From Runella sp. (GTDB lineage Bacteria > Bacteroidota > Bacteroidia > Cytophagales > Spirosomataceae), in assembly GCA_023254175.1 (NCBI GenBank), contig JALQYJ010000030.1, positions 1-64,000 on the forward strand: 64,000 bases of DNA, written 5' to 3'. The position numbers and the translations under genes are program-made. Position 1 is the first letter of the stretch. Each line of letters begins with the position of its first letter. Shown here piece by piece: positions 9,532 to 22,700 of this stretch. A model generated the notes under the pieces. That model did not search any database and was not told the origin of the DNA. It saw only the letters and a program-made list of their open reading frames with translations.

Positions 9532-10800
9532 TTATTCAACAATCCATCTATTTTGTGAATTATACTTTCCCTCAATGACTATTTTGTACAACTTCGAAGG
9601 GAGTTTTGAGACATCAAAAGTGGCCTCTTCATTTGTCACCGAAACCTCATCCATCAACAAATATAAATCGTGTCCTCCTTCTTCAAAATGATTGGTAGTA
9701 GTGAGCCATATTTTCACTTTTCCTTCTTTCTCAATAGCTTTCCAAGAAAGTTGAATTTTCGTTCCTTGTTTTCTTACATTCGCATCAATCACCGATAATT
9801 TTCCCGTAAGTGGAATGCCATCTACTTCAAATGCTTGCTCTTTGGGGATAGTGATGTGTAAGTGTCGAGCAATGGTAGGCATAATATCCACCACCGCAGG
9901 AATGACCCCTCGCTGGGCTTTATCACCAAAGTAATCATTTAAACCCTTAGCATTTGTAACTATCCACGTACTCCGCTCACGCTCCGATTGCCCCCCGTGG
10001 TTTCGGCCACTCGTTACGTCTCGACCGTGATCGGTCGTGATAAAAAGTTGCCAATCTTCCTTATAATTCGCTTCTCTAAATTGAATTGCTTTCCACAATC
10101 TACCTATTTGGTTATCCATCATTCTAACGGCTTTGGCAAATTGCTCGCTGTCCCCGTACTTATGGCCCATATCATCAGTATATTCAAGATAGACCCACGT
10201 CAAATCAGGACTTTCCTCTTGGATATACCGAGCCGCTTCGTCCACGACTCGTTCATCTATTTTATGAATGTATTCTTTTTCAGCATCGTGAGGGTAATGC
10301 AGGGTATCCAGCTCAAAACCATCAAAAAAATAATCTACTCTCAGCTTATTAGTTTGGGGTAAACCTGTTCCTACCAACTTGGTTCTATTATCTAACCAAG
10401 TCGAAAATATTGCGGTTTTCTTGTGAGGGTATTGCTCTTCAAAAAATCGAAAAATAGTCCAATAATGGTAATTAGGGTCTTTGATATTATTGTCCCAAAC
10501 GTTGTGTTTATTGACCCACGTTCCTGTCAACAAGCTATTATAACCCACCGCCGAAATCGTTGGAGTTTGAGAATACGAATTCTTTTTCCCCCCAACATAT
10601 GCCTTTGAATATCCATTGTTGCGAGAAATAGCCTTTAAATTGGTCAAATCAAGCTTTTCTACGACATCCGACGAAATTCCATCTACAATTACAAAAAGTG
10701 ACTTAGGCAGCCGATTTTGAGCTTCTACGCCCATTGTTATTCCCAAGCCGAGAAAACCTACTTGGGAAAATATCCGAAAATATGTTTGCAGTGCTTTCAT
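9532..10800 (-). CDS. alkaline phosphatase family protein (nucleotide pyrophosphatase/phosphodiesterase-like)
   Basis: [60 protein letters not shown] metal-binding motifs; N-terminal signal. Confidence 0.85.
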   Translation of the reverse strand: MKALQTYFRIFSQVGFLGLGITMGVEAQNRLPKSLFVIVDGISSDVVEKLDLTNLKAISRNNGYSKAYVGGKKNSYSQTPTISAVGYNSLLTGTWVNKHNVWDNNIKDPNYHYWTIFRFFEEQYPHKKTAIFSTWLDNRTKLVGTGLPQTNKLRVDYFFDGFELDTLHYPHDAEKEYIHKIDERVVDEAARYIQEESPDLTWVYLEYTDDMGHKYGDSEQFAKAVRMMDNQIGRLWKAIQFREANYKEDWQLFITTDHGRDVTSGRNHGGQSERERSTWIVTNAKGLNDYFGDKAQRGVIPAVVDIMPTIARHLHITIPKEQAFEVDGIPLTGKLSVIDANVRKQGTKIQLSWKAIEKEGKVKIWLTTTNHFEEGGHDLYLLMDEVSVTNEEATFDVSKLPSKLYKIVIEGKYNSQNRWIVE

Positions 10801-10803
10801 GAT

Positions 10804-13110
10804 TTATTCATCGTTAGCCTCCAAGGCGCTTGTGGGTTCAACAGCTTCTTCAGTTTGTTTCAATACAGCCGTATCTTCCTCTACAAACAAACGGGTAGTC
10901 ATCACTTCCTCTAAGTTGACATGAAAAAATCGTTCATGGATATTGAATGACCCACTTGCTCCTTCACTGCACTTGGTATAATTGCCACCTTCTTGCATTT
11001 CGTACGCATTGACATTATCTCGCAAGTTATAGTCTAAAATATGAATCGCTTGCTGCTTGACCCGTGGATTCACAAATTCAAACATGGACTCAATACGGCG
11101 GTCGAACGAGCGCACCATCACGTCGGCACTACCGCCATACACTTTGGGCTGACCATCATTGTGGAAATAAAATACACGAGTGTGTTCTAAGAAATCCCCG
11201 ACAATTGACCGTACGGTAATATTTTCACTTAACCCTGCTCGTCCTGGACGTAAGCAGCATATCCCTCTAACAATGAGACGAATAGGAACTCCTGCCTGCG
11301 AAGCTTTGTACAACTCTTCGATGGTCGATTTATCTTCTAATGAATTTATTTTAAAACAAATACCACTTGGAAGTCCCTTCATGGCATTTTCAGCTTCGCG
11401 CCGAATGAGCTTAACAAGCTGCTTCCGCATATCACGCGGAGCTGTTAGTAAATACTGGTAATCGTTTGGCAATGAATGCCCAGTAATAACGTTGAAGAAC
11501 TCAGTAATGTCCCGGTTATATACTTCGTCGCAAGTCAGTAAACCAATATCGGTGTACAGTTTTGCCGTTTCCTCGTTGTAATTACCACTTGCTAAGTGAG
11601 AATAACTCACAACTCCTTGCTCTTCCGCCCTTACGATTTGTAGAAGCTTAGTATGGGTTTTAAAACGAGTAATTCCATAAATAACAAAACAACCTGCTTT
11701 TTGTAGCTTTTCGGCTTCTCGCATGTTATTTTCTTCATCAAATCGGGCTTTTACTTCAAATAAGACAGATATATGTTTCCCGTTTTCAGCAGCTTTTAAT
11801 AAAGCGGCTGTAATACGAGATTTTTTAGCTAAGCGGTAGATTGTCAGTTTAATTGCCAACACTTGCGGATCTTCAGCCGCATCTTCCAACAACTTCAAGA
11901 CTGGTTCAAAGTTGTTGTAAGGGTGATGCAGCATAATATCACCCTCTTTGATAGTGTCGAAAATATCGTCCAAAATTTGACCAGGTTCAAGCCCTAGTGG
12001 TGGAACTGCCGAAGGCGGTGGAGGTGTAAGCTCAACAAACTCAGGGTGCTTAATAATTTGCCATAAACACGTAAAATCGAGCAAGTGGTTACACGTAAAA
12101 ACGTTATAGTCATCAAACTCCCATCGCTTTTTGAGCAAATTCAACAACCAATCCGTCATTCCTTTTTCTACTTCCATTCGAACCACACGGCCCAAACGAC
12201 GGGTTTTGAGTTTTTGTTTTACTTCGTCCAAAAAATCACTTTCGTCGTCGTCATTTTCTTCAATAGAAAAATCACCATTACGTATGATTCTGAACAAGTG
12301 CATGTCCGTAATCTCCACATTTCGGTATAATTTATGTAACTCGTGGCGAATAATCTCTTCGATTGGAATAAACAAAAATTCGCCGTCTACGCGCTCAATT
12401 GTATAAAAACGACGGAGATTTACTGGAATCTGAACAAACGAAATACGGCGATTTTCTTCCTCGGCTTTACCTTTCTCATGCGAATTGGTAATCACGGCAA
12501 AAATCAGCGTTTTTGCCAACAATACTGGAAATGTATGCGTATAATCGAAAAGCATAGGAGTGAGCATGGGATAAATCGTCCGGTCAAAATATTTACCCAC
12601 TTCGACCTTTTCTTTTTCATCCAAATCCCCACACCCCCCAATACGAAGTTTGTGTTCGGCAAAGAGCGGCATTAGCTCCTTTTCATACACTTCGTCTTGG
12701 GCTTCCGTAAATTTATGAATAGCTGATAACAACGCTTTCCGAAACGGAATTTCCCGCAATCCTGAGTAATCGACCCGTTCTTTTCCATAATCCAAATAAT
12801 TGTACAAACTTCCTACTCGAATCGTAAAAAACTCATCGAGGTTGGAATCTGAAATGGCCAAAAACTTCATTCGTTCAAACAGCGTTCGGCGGCGGCTACG
12901 GGCTTGGTCAAGCACTCGAAAGTTGAACTGAAGCCAACTTAAATCGCGGCTGATAAAATTACTTTGCTCAATGGTTTGATTTACGCGTTCGACCGAGCGA
13001 GCAAAACGGTCGTGGTCTTCTTGAGCTTGTCCTCCAATTTTTGGTTCACGGCGGTCACGTCCAAAAGAAAACATAGACGCAATATTTTTAAGATTATCGG
13101 ATGCAGGCAT
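10804..13110 (-). CDS. ppk1: polyphosphate kinase 1
   Basis: FISRDLSWLQFNFRVLDQA, SDSNLDEFFTIRVG, ILLHHPYNNFEPVLKLLEDAA-type motif (IMLHHPYNNFEPV), GIFGLT-type, SLEDKSTIEELYKASQAGVPIRLIVRGICCLRPG. Confidence 0.97.
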   Translation of the reverse strand: MPASDNLKNIASMFSFGRDRREPKIGGQAQEDHDRFARSVERVNQTIEQSNFISRDLSWLQFNFRVLDQARSRRRTLFERMKFLAISDSNLDEFFTIRVGSLYNYLDYGKERVDYSGLREIPFRKALLSAIHKFTEAQDEVYEKELMPLFAEHKLRIGGCGDLDEKEKVEVGKYFDRTIYPMLTPMLFDYTHTFPVLLAKTLIFAVITNSHEKGKAEEENRRISFVQIPVNLRRFYTIERVDGEFLFIPIEEIIRHELHKLYRNVEITDMHLFRIIRNGDFSIEENDDDESDFLDEVKQKLKTRRLGRVVRMEVEKGMTDWLLNLLKKRWEFDDYNVFTCNHLLDFTCLWQIIKHPEFVELTPPPPSAVPPLGLEPGQILDDIFDTIKEGDIMLHHPYNNFEPVLKLLEDAAEDPQVLAIKLTIYRLAKKSRITAALLKAAENGKHISVLFEVKARFDEENNMREAEKLQKAGCFVIYGITRFKTHTKLLQIVRAEEQGVVSYSHLASGNYNEETAKLYTDIGLLTCDEVYNRDITEFFNVITGHSLPNDYQYLLTAPRDMRKQLVKLIRREAENAMKGLPSGICFKINSLEDKSTIEELYKASQAGVPIRLIVRGICCLRPGRAGLSENITVRSIVGDFLEHTRVFYFHNDGQPKVYGGSADVMVRSFDRRIESMFEFVNPRVKQQAIHILDYNLRDNVNAYEMQEGGNYTKCSEGASGSFNIHERFFHVNLEEVMTTRLFVEEDTAVLKQTEEAVEPTSALEANDE

Positions 13111-13198
13111 GTTTGATTTGGCGATTACTTCGATTAACGATTAATTCGACGAGTTGATATACGAATTTTATTTTTCAAAAATAGGCGGTAACTAACAA

Positions 13199-13230
13199 AA
13201 AGCCATTCGTCTTATCTGACGAATGGCTTT
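13199..13230 (-). terminator. terminator downstream of gyrB
   Basis: Perfect 13-bp stem AAAGCCATTCGTC-TTATCT-GACGAATGGCTTT. Confidence 0.85.
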
Positions 13231-13299
13231 AATTAACGTTTTCTTAACACTCGTTATTTCAACATAGCCTTCGCCACGTACTACAATTTCAAGTGAATT

Positions 13300-15318
<2,019 letters not shown>

Positions 15319-15560
15319 TTAATTAACGCGTAAAACTACAAATTTTTACGCAAAAATCCTAAAAACTGCCCCTCTGAAACCTAGTATATATCCGTACGTA
15401 TTGATGAAGTTTCGAGAACACTAAAGAGCCTCTAACAGACTAGAGATAATCCCTGTATGGCAGAAAAAAAGTGGCTAAAATGATGTACACAAATCAACAT
15501 ATTTAGTTCTGTATGATTTGCCTGAGACTAACCCACAAATTTTGCATAGAGCCACAAATT

Positions 15561-16183
15561 TTAGAAATTTCGAATGTCATAAAAACCGCCGTTTTCAAAC
15601 TGAGGATTTCCAACGGCTTGGTATAAAAACATCGCAACGCTCGCGGGAGAGCGAAGTTGTCCTTCGGTAAAAAGGCGCTGAAAACGCCTGACTTGAGAAA
15701 ATTGAGCACTGTCTAAAGTACGAAGAGTTGTCTGCATTTCGGTATCCACCACGCCAGGTGCAAATCCCCAGACTTTGGCTAAGAGCTGATGAAGCGATAT
15801 CTCCGTACTAAGCACTTGGGTGGCCATCAACTTTGTAAAATCATCGGCGCTGTTTGGTTGACAAAAATAGTTTGAGCGATGTCGTACGGAGAGGCTTGAA
15901 AAGAGGGTACAACTTCCCCCAAACGACCCGCATTGTTGAAAAGAATTACCTGCTCAAACACATCATGTTTGAGCAATTGTCCAAGCATCAAAAGTACTGA
16001 TTCACAACCTTCAATACTACTCAAATCAGCTCCCACATCTACGTAGCGCGGCGACAATTGCTCCACGTACGACCGCGAAATCCCTACTACCGTATCCTGA
16101 CTTCCGTCCATGAGAAACGTGTCAACGAGTGCTTTTCCGAGGCCACGGTTACTTCCTGTAATGATGACAAGTCGTTTGTTCAT
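15561..16183 (-). pseudogene. SDR (sepiapterin reductase-like), frameshifted and lacking the catalytic segment
   Basis: N-terminal half 15827..16183 (VIITGSNRGLGKALVDTF...NNAGRLGEVVPSF...NQTAPMILQS*) and C-terminal half 15561..15830 (MATQVLSTE...WGFAPGVVDTEMQTTLRT...NGGFYDIRNF*) lie in different frames; no Ser/YxxxK segment between them. Confidence 0.8.
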
Positions 16184-16194
16184 TGATTCCTATC

Positions 16195-19170
16195 TTACTG
16201 AAATAGCTTTAACAGCTCAAGCTCATAAGCTGACAAGTTTTGGGTTAATTTAGTAATGTCTGCGGGTTGTGGTTCTTTTTTAGTTAACTTTTGTGTCATC
16301 CACTTTTTGAGGTACCACGTCAAGCGATTATCGGGATTGTAAGGCTCGCCCGAACCAAGATTTTCGGGCCATTTTTCGGCCTGTTCTAACACTGTAACCG
16401 CTTCACGGTATTTCTTTTGCTCGTTGAGCGTTGCAGCATACCGAATATTAAGTTCGCGGTACAATTTATGCGCTCCCGAAGCGCCTTCGTTGGGCAAAAT
16501 AGTCAGCGAATTTAGGACATCAAGGGCTTCTCTGTAGCGCCCTACCTGCTTCAATAGTTCTGCCCGCTGTTGCCCCAAAATATAAATTTCGTGTTCGGGC
16601 AAGCCCGAAGTTTCTACTTTTTTGGTTTTTAGGTACTTGGTCAATTTTTCTTCGTTGATGCGAATGGCCTTATTCAACTCTCCGTTGGCCGCATAAAACT
16701 CAGCCAGACGCTTCACAACGCGCCAATTTTTCGGGTCGATTTCGTAGGCTTTTTCGAGACTCGCTTTTGCTATACCTTTTTCTTTTTTTAAAACCTCCGC
16801 TTTATAAAGGTAATACGTAACAAAATCAGATTGAAGTTTTGGGGCATCTATCACTCCAAACTCAACCTCAATAAACTCTTCTGGGCGATAAGATACCGAA
16901 GTCAAATACTGATAATAATGCAATTTCCAGTGTTGTTTTTGTTTTCTAGCCCATGTTAAAACAGAAGCGGTTTCATTCCGAAACGGAAACACTCCCTCAC
17001 AAGGCATGGCAATCACTTCATTCAAAAAAGCCTCAGACTCGCTTTTCATGTTAATTTTATCATATAAATACGATTTCCACAAACTAACAATGGGATTTTG
17101 AGGTGCGTCACTTAACACTTCCAAACTTGCTTTGAACAAACCCAAATCTGAATAATTGATAGCAATTTCAAGGTATGTTTCAGCAGGTAATTCACACTTA
17201 ATCATCTCTACAAACCCCTTTTTATCAGCATCATTTTTGGTAATTTGAGCAATTTCAAAACGTGCAAGATGATTCAGTGGGTCTTTATTTAACACTTCTT
17301 TTGCTTTCAATAAGGCCCGTCCATTTAAGTTGAGCATTCGCAAAATAATGATTTCTAACTGCTTGGCATTCCAATTTTCGTTTTGGTTTTCCAATGATTG
17401 CTCCACCAATGTCAGAGCTTGCAAATAGTTCTTTTCTTTTACCGCAATCTTAGCCAAGTGATACAAAGCCGCCGAACGATAAACAGGGTCAAGTGAAGCC
17501 GTTGCCAACCGGTCTTTAGCGACTGCCATGCTGCCAAAATGTGCATTTGAAATACCTGCTATAAAATTGGCTTTTGCATCGTATGTATTATTCTGTAAGG
17601 CAAACTCAGAAAACAATTGCGACGTATCTTCAATCCCCATAAAATAAGCTAACTCCGCAGACAACGTCCAAGCAGGAGTATAGCTTGGATTCTTCTTCAA
17701 AAGTTTTTGAAGGATGGTATCAGCTTCTGTGTACTTTCGTTGATTCATACAATCTTTAGCTTTCAGGAATAAACCATACTCCGAATTCCAATCAAATTCT
17801 TTTGGGGCTGCTAAAGGTCTTCGAGTAGCGGTTGGCTGTCCGTCTGCTATGAGTTCATCGCCTATCCTTATCGCCAATTTCTCCACTTCGCCCGACCAGC
17901 GGATAGAATCCCGAACCGTTTCTAATGGCTTTAAATCCAACCTTTTTAAAAGAAGCCTCTGATTATCAAGCGAAATAGAGAGTGTATCTTGAACCAGTGA
18001 AACAGCACAGTAATCCATTTTAAGCCAACCGTCCTTCACTCGTAGATTCATAGCCCCCTGCGGAGTAGCATGGGTAAGGCCACGGGTATGTTTCACTGGA
18101 AACCAGTATTCCGTCCAACTATCGTGGGTATAGGGTATGAAAGACACGTGTTTAAAAGGACTGTACATACTGCCCTCAGCCGCTTGATTAAATAACCTTC
18201 CCGACTGTAATTCAACATATTGACCATCGTTGTCTGTCAATAATTTTTCCCAAATCATCCCCTCTCGCGATAACCCCCAAATCCAGATTTTTTTACCAAG
18301 TTTCTCGTGATAAGGTGAATAACGGGCAAAACCCATGTTGTCGTCGTGCCAAAAACCTCCGTAAAAGTCTGTTTTTTTACCCAAAACGTGGTAAGACTTG
18401 TACGTACCGAAGTTGTTTTGTTCGTAAAAATTCAGGTTTCTTCCCAGCGAATCTTTTGGCCATGGGCCAACTTCACCGTCGTGACCGATGTAATTTGTCC
18501 CTGGAAATACAAATTCTAAGTTTCCTGCCGCTTTAAAACCCGCGTTCATCCAATGATAATAACTCGTTTCAAAAGGGGTAGCGTTGTACCAATGCGACTT
18601 AGTGGTAAAATAGGCTTTATCTTTGGGCAAGTTCACCTCTACCATCCAGCGCGTTCGTGCCGACCAATCCCATGCCCCCAAAAAACAACTCACACTTCCG
18701 TCGGCATTGGTTCGCGTAAAGTAATCAACGGGAGCGGAGACTGTAGGCGCATGGCCAATGTCACCAAAGTTGATTTCAATGCCACCCGACGTCCACGCGC
18801 CCCGCATAGCCACGTCGCGAAACTTAACGACGTGGTTAAAGTACACAAAGGGAAAATTGGTGGATTTTTCGTACGCCCCCCAAATTTTCCCACCGATTTC
18901 GGGCGTGATATAAACTTTAATGTAATCGTTTTCAAGTTCAATAAACTTCCAATCCTTCATTACAGGCTTGTCGGTGTAGCCATCGTAGCGAAAATAAGGA
19001 TAAATACGTCCAGGTTTAGGTACAGGCTCGGGGTCCGAAAACGGGTAGGTGATGAGGTTTTGAGTAGTTTCACGGACAACTGCATTTTGAGCCGTTGCAG
19101 CTTGGAACATTACCAACATTAGGCCGATAAACAACCATTGTTTGGGGGCTAAAAAAGAGAGCGGGCTCAT
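16195..19170 (-). CDS. DUF5107-type domain protein with TPR repeats, secreted
   Basis: Signal peptide (MSPLSFLAPKQWLFIGLMLVMFQAATAQ); YITPEIGGKIWGAYEKSTNFPFVYFNHVVKFRDVAMRGAWTSGGIEINFGDIGHAPTVSAPVDY is characteristic of DUF5107; TPR-rich C-terminus. Confidence 0.8.
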   Translation of the reverse strand: MSPLSFLAPKQWLFIGLMLVMFQAATAQNAVVRETTQNLITYPFSDPEPVPKPGRIYPYFRYDGYTDKPVMKDWKFIELENDYIKVYITPEIGGKIWGAYEKSTNFPFVYFNHVVKFRDVAMRGAWTSGGIEINFGDIGHAPTVSAPVDYFTRTNADGSVSCFLGAWDWSARTRWMVEVNLPKDKAYFTTKSHWYNATPFETSYYHWMNAGFKAAGNLEFVFPGTNYIGHDGEVGPWPKDSLGRNLNFYEQNNFGTYKSYHVLGKKTDFYGGFWHDDNMGFARYSPYHEKLGKKIWIWGLSREGMIWEKLLTDNDGQYVELQSGRLFNQAAEGSMYSPFKHVSFIPYTHDSWTEYWFPVKHTRGLTHATPQGAMNLRVKDGWLKMDYCAVSLVQDTLSISLDNQRLLLKRLDLKPLETVRDSIRWSGEVEKLAIRIGDELIADGQPTATRRPLAAPKEFDWNSEYGLFLKAKDCMNQRKYTEADTILQKLLKKNPSYTPAWTLSAELAYFMGIEDTSQLFSEFALQNNTYDAKANFIAGISNAHFGSMAVAKDRLATASLDPVYRSAALYHLAKIAVKEKNYLQALTLVEQSLENQNENWNAKQLEIIILRMLNLNGRALLKAKEVLNKDPLNHLARFEIAQITKNDADKKGFVEMIKCELPAETYLEIAINYSDLGLFKASLEVLSDAPQNPIVSLWKSYLYDKINMKSESEAFLNEVIAMPCEGVFPFRNETASVLTWARKQKQHWKLHYYQYLTSVSYRPEEFIEVEFGVIDAPKLQSDFVTYYLYKAEVLKKEKGIAKASLEKAYEIDPKNWRVVKRLAEFYAANGELNKAIRINEEKLTKYLKTKKVETSGLPEHEIYILGQQRAELLKQVGRYREALDVLNSLTILPNEGASGAHKLYRELNIRYAATLNEQKKYREAVTVLEQAEKWPENLGSGEPYNPDNRLTWYLKKWMTQKLTKKEPQPADITKLTQNLSAYELELLKLFQ

Positions 19171-19429
19171 GGGTTTGGGTGAAGTTATTAGATAATGCAA
19201 GATAAAATTTTGGCGTGGTTTATGTCGCTTTTTTGAGTAAAATTGTCAAAAAAAGAACACGCCATGGGTGTCATTGCCACCAAACGACATCCCAAAATTT
19301 GGTCTTTATTATCAATTAGTTTGTCAATAATAATATCAATCGAAAAAAATATATTGTTGCCTCCAATGAGTCAGGCTTGCACGTAAGTTCAGGCAGTAAT
19401 TTAGCCAACATTGACCGATAAATACTTTG

Positions 19430-19700
19430 ATGTAGCGCCCAAAATCGTGATTGAAGTGACATTGGAGTAGCTCTCGAAGAAACTGGGCTGACGAGCAACT
19501 TAGAGTATGTGTTGAACAAATCGCAAAAAATACTTGATTTTGGGGTAGAAAAAGTCATTTGGATTACTACCCAAACCAAGAAAATCTTTGTCATTACCCC
19601 TGGTATCTGGTTAATTACGAGGAAAACATTCACTTAATGGAAGATTGCACCCTGAATCTTGCCCAACTACTCCGAGACGAAGAAATAATTGATTATTAAC
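19430..19700 (+). pseudogene. remnant of a Uma2 family (DUF820-like) endonuclease
   Basis: Plus-strand fragments in shifting frames: YFDVAPKIVIEV ... TSNLEYVLNKSQKILDFGVEKVIWITTQTKKIFVIT / WYLVNYEENIHLMEDCTLNLAQLLRDEEIIDY*. Confidence 0.75.
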
Positions 19701-19737
19701 TCAAAAACTGGCGACTTCTTGCCAGTTTTTGAGTTAA
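19696..19737. terminator. bidirectional terminator
   Basis: Perfect 17-bp inverted repeat TTAACTCAAAAACTGGC-GACTTCTT-GCCAGTTTTTGAGTTAA with T-runs on both strands. Confidence 0.85.
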
Positions 19738-19765
19738 TGGCACGGTGGTATTGGCTATTCATTTT

Positions 19766-22700
19766 TTACTTCCTACCTAAAATCAACGCCTCGCTGTCAT
19801 TTACGCCCACAATTATCCGTTTGGTTTTGCCTGAATTAATCGTTTGCAAACTTCTAATATTGCCTCTAAGATTCAATCCTGATTGGGCTTGGGGCACATA
19901 GTTAAAATTGTTTTTCCCATCCCCTAAAAGCAATACACCGTGATTGGCGAAGTAGCGTCCAAATTTGATGCGTGTCCAAGTATTTCCACCCGCCAAGAGC
20001 AAATCTTTTTTACCATCATTGTCAAAATCATCGGCTATGATCCCCGTTACAGGTGCATATTGGGCTTCCATCGGTAATGTATGGGCTTTAAATCCTTTGG
20101 TTCCTTGATTTTCGAGATAAAGGGTTTGCATGATTTCCGATTTCAAAACTTTAGCATTTTCCAATTCTTTTGAGCTAAAAACATCAGTTATCGTAGCCGT
20201 TGAATAGGATTTATAATCGGTAAATTTTTTCTTGATAAATGGCATTGGATCGGCCAAGTCATCGCGAGAGGCCATCGGGTACGATACCCCACCAATGTAA
20301 TAACTCAGGACAGGTACAATTGAACCGTTATCCATAAAATCTTTGTAATGGACGGTCATCGGTTCTTTCTCATTGACTTTAAATTGAGTGTTTAACCCAC
20401 AATTCCCAATTGTTAAATCCAAGTCGCCATCGCCATCCATATCCGTAGCATTGAGTTTACTCCACCAACCAGTACTTGCGAAATGGATGTATTCCTCCGA
20501 TTTATCGGTTAATTTTCCTTTTGAATTGATAAAAATTTTAATGGGCATCCATTCGCCTACTACAATCAAGTCTAGCTGTTTGTCATTGTTTACATCCATC
20601 CAAGCAGCATCGGTTACCATTCCGATTTGACTTAATTCAGCACACGTTTTAGATGTATTTTCAGAGAATCGTGGCACCGAACCGTTCCCTTTTCCATCAT
20701 TGATTAAAATATATGAATTGGGAGTAACAGGATACCTTCGCGGTACGATTCGTCCACCAACAAAAAGGTCTAAATCACCATCAGAGTCAATATCAGCCGC
20801 TTTTACGCAGCCTTTGCTTGATACTAATTTTGGAAGAGCACTTTCGCTTATGCTATAGTTCCCTTTTCCATCATTTAGGTACAATCTATCTTGTAGCAAT
20901 GGGTCATTTGCTTCAAATTCATACCCCCCCGCCGCTACATACAGGTCTTTATCGCCGTCATTATCTGCATCGAAAAACGTCCCTGCGACATCTTCACTCC
21001 CCGCATTTTGTGCAAAAACTGACGTATTTATTTTACTAAATGTATTGTTTTTATTTTGGATAAATAGTTGCGAAACTTCGCCTTTTGCTCCCCCCATAAA
21101 AAAATCATCCAAGCCATCATTATTGATATCTGCTACCTCAATGGATGGCCCTTGTCGACTGAAATAATTTGGCAAAAGCGACTGTACGGTAAAGTCATTA
21201 AATCCATTTTCTTTATGAATCACATTTGTCAGATTACTTTGGGTAAAAATCGGAGTTGATTTTTGATTCTGATACACCCATTTGTTTTGGGCATCCGCTA
21301 TTTTTACTTCTAATACTTGATTTGTTTTAACGGAAGTGAGCTTTTGATAGGAATCATTTGTCCAAATGACTATCAACGAATCAATGGTGGTATTTTCACC
21401 CACGCCAAAATTTAAAACGGGGTCATTAGATGATTGAAAGCCCCTAACAGGTGATTGTTCTTGGTACATAAGTTGCCCTTTGACGTACAATTTTACTTTT
21501 GCACCAATGCCAAAACGGTTGGTAGCACCACCATCCAATTTGACAGATAAATAATTGTTTTTCGTTAACTTTTCAGCATTATTTTTATAAATACTCGCCA
21601 ACGCGTTGGTGTTATTAACGATTAAATCGAGGTCTCCGTCGTTGTCTAAATCCGCATAAGCAGCACCCGCAGAAACGCCTTTTGTAGTGAAACCCCATTC
21701 GTTAGACATTTTTTGAAAGGTACCATCTCCTTTGTTTTTGAAAGCATAATTTTGGGTTTCATTTTTAGGCATTTTTCGTAAATATTCAGGAATGGGATCC
21801 ACATTTGCGGAGTCCTTGGCCATTGATTTAATAACTCTATCCACCGAATATTTCAAAAAATCCATTTCAGTGTAGTCTTTTACGTAGCCATTGGTGATAA
21901 AGAGGTCTTTGAATCCATCTTTATCAAAATCGCTGAATAGGCCCGCCCAACTCCAGTCGGTATTTGAAACGCCAGCCAATTGCCCCACTTCGCTAAATGT
22001 GCCATTACCATTGTTGCGTTGAAGCATATTTCGGCTAAATTGGTAATAAAACCCTTGCTTAAATAGAAACTGAAACTTATCGAAATTCTCAGGTCCACTG
22101 TGCATTTTGATGGTTTTATTGTCCTCAGGCATCATATCAAGCGTCAGTAAATCAACATTTCCATCGTTGTCATAATCGGCGGCATCCGTTCCCATCGAAT
22201 AGAGGGAAATGTTATCCATTTTTTGAACAAGTTTTTCCGTAAATCGTGGAGATGAACCTGAAACCTTACCATTATTTTCAAAGAAATAATCGGGCTCATT
22301 GAAGTCATTAGATACCGAAATATCGGGCCAACCGTCATTATTAAAATCTGACACGGCAACCCCCAAACCAAAAGTTAAAACATTTGAGAATATGCCTTCT
22401 TGGTCTGAGACATTGGTAAAGCCCCCCTTATTCCCCCCAATAGGGGGAATTAAATCGTTACGATAAAGCTTACTGGCATAATCAGGATTCCGTTCGTTTC
22501 TTAATGCGGGGTTATCTTGTACACCTGCTGTATATTTTTGTATTGAGTGATTGATAATAAAACAGTCTAAATCACCATCTTTGTCATAATCTAAAAACGA
22601 AGCCATCGTCGAATAACCGTTGTCGGCTAAACCATATTCTTCGGCTTTTTCGGTAAAACTTAAATCGCCATTATTGATAAAAAGAAGATTTTTTCGACGG

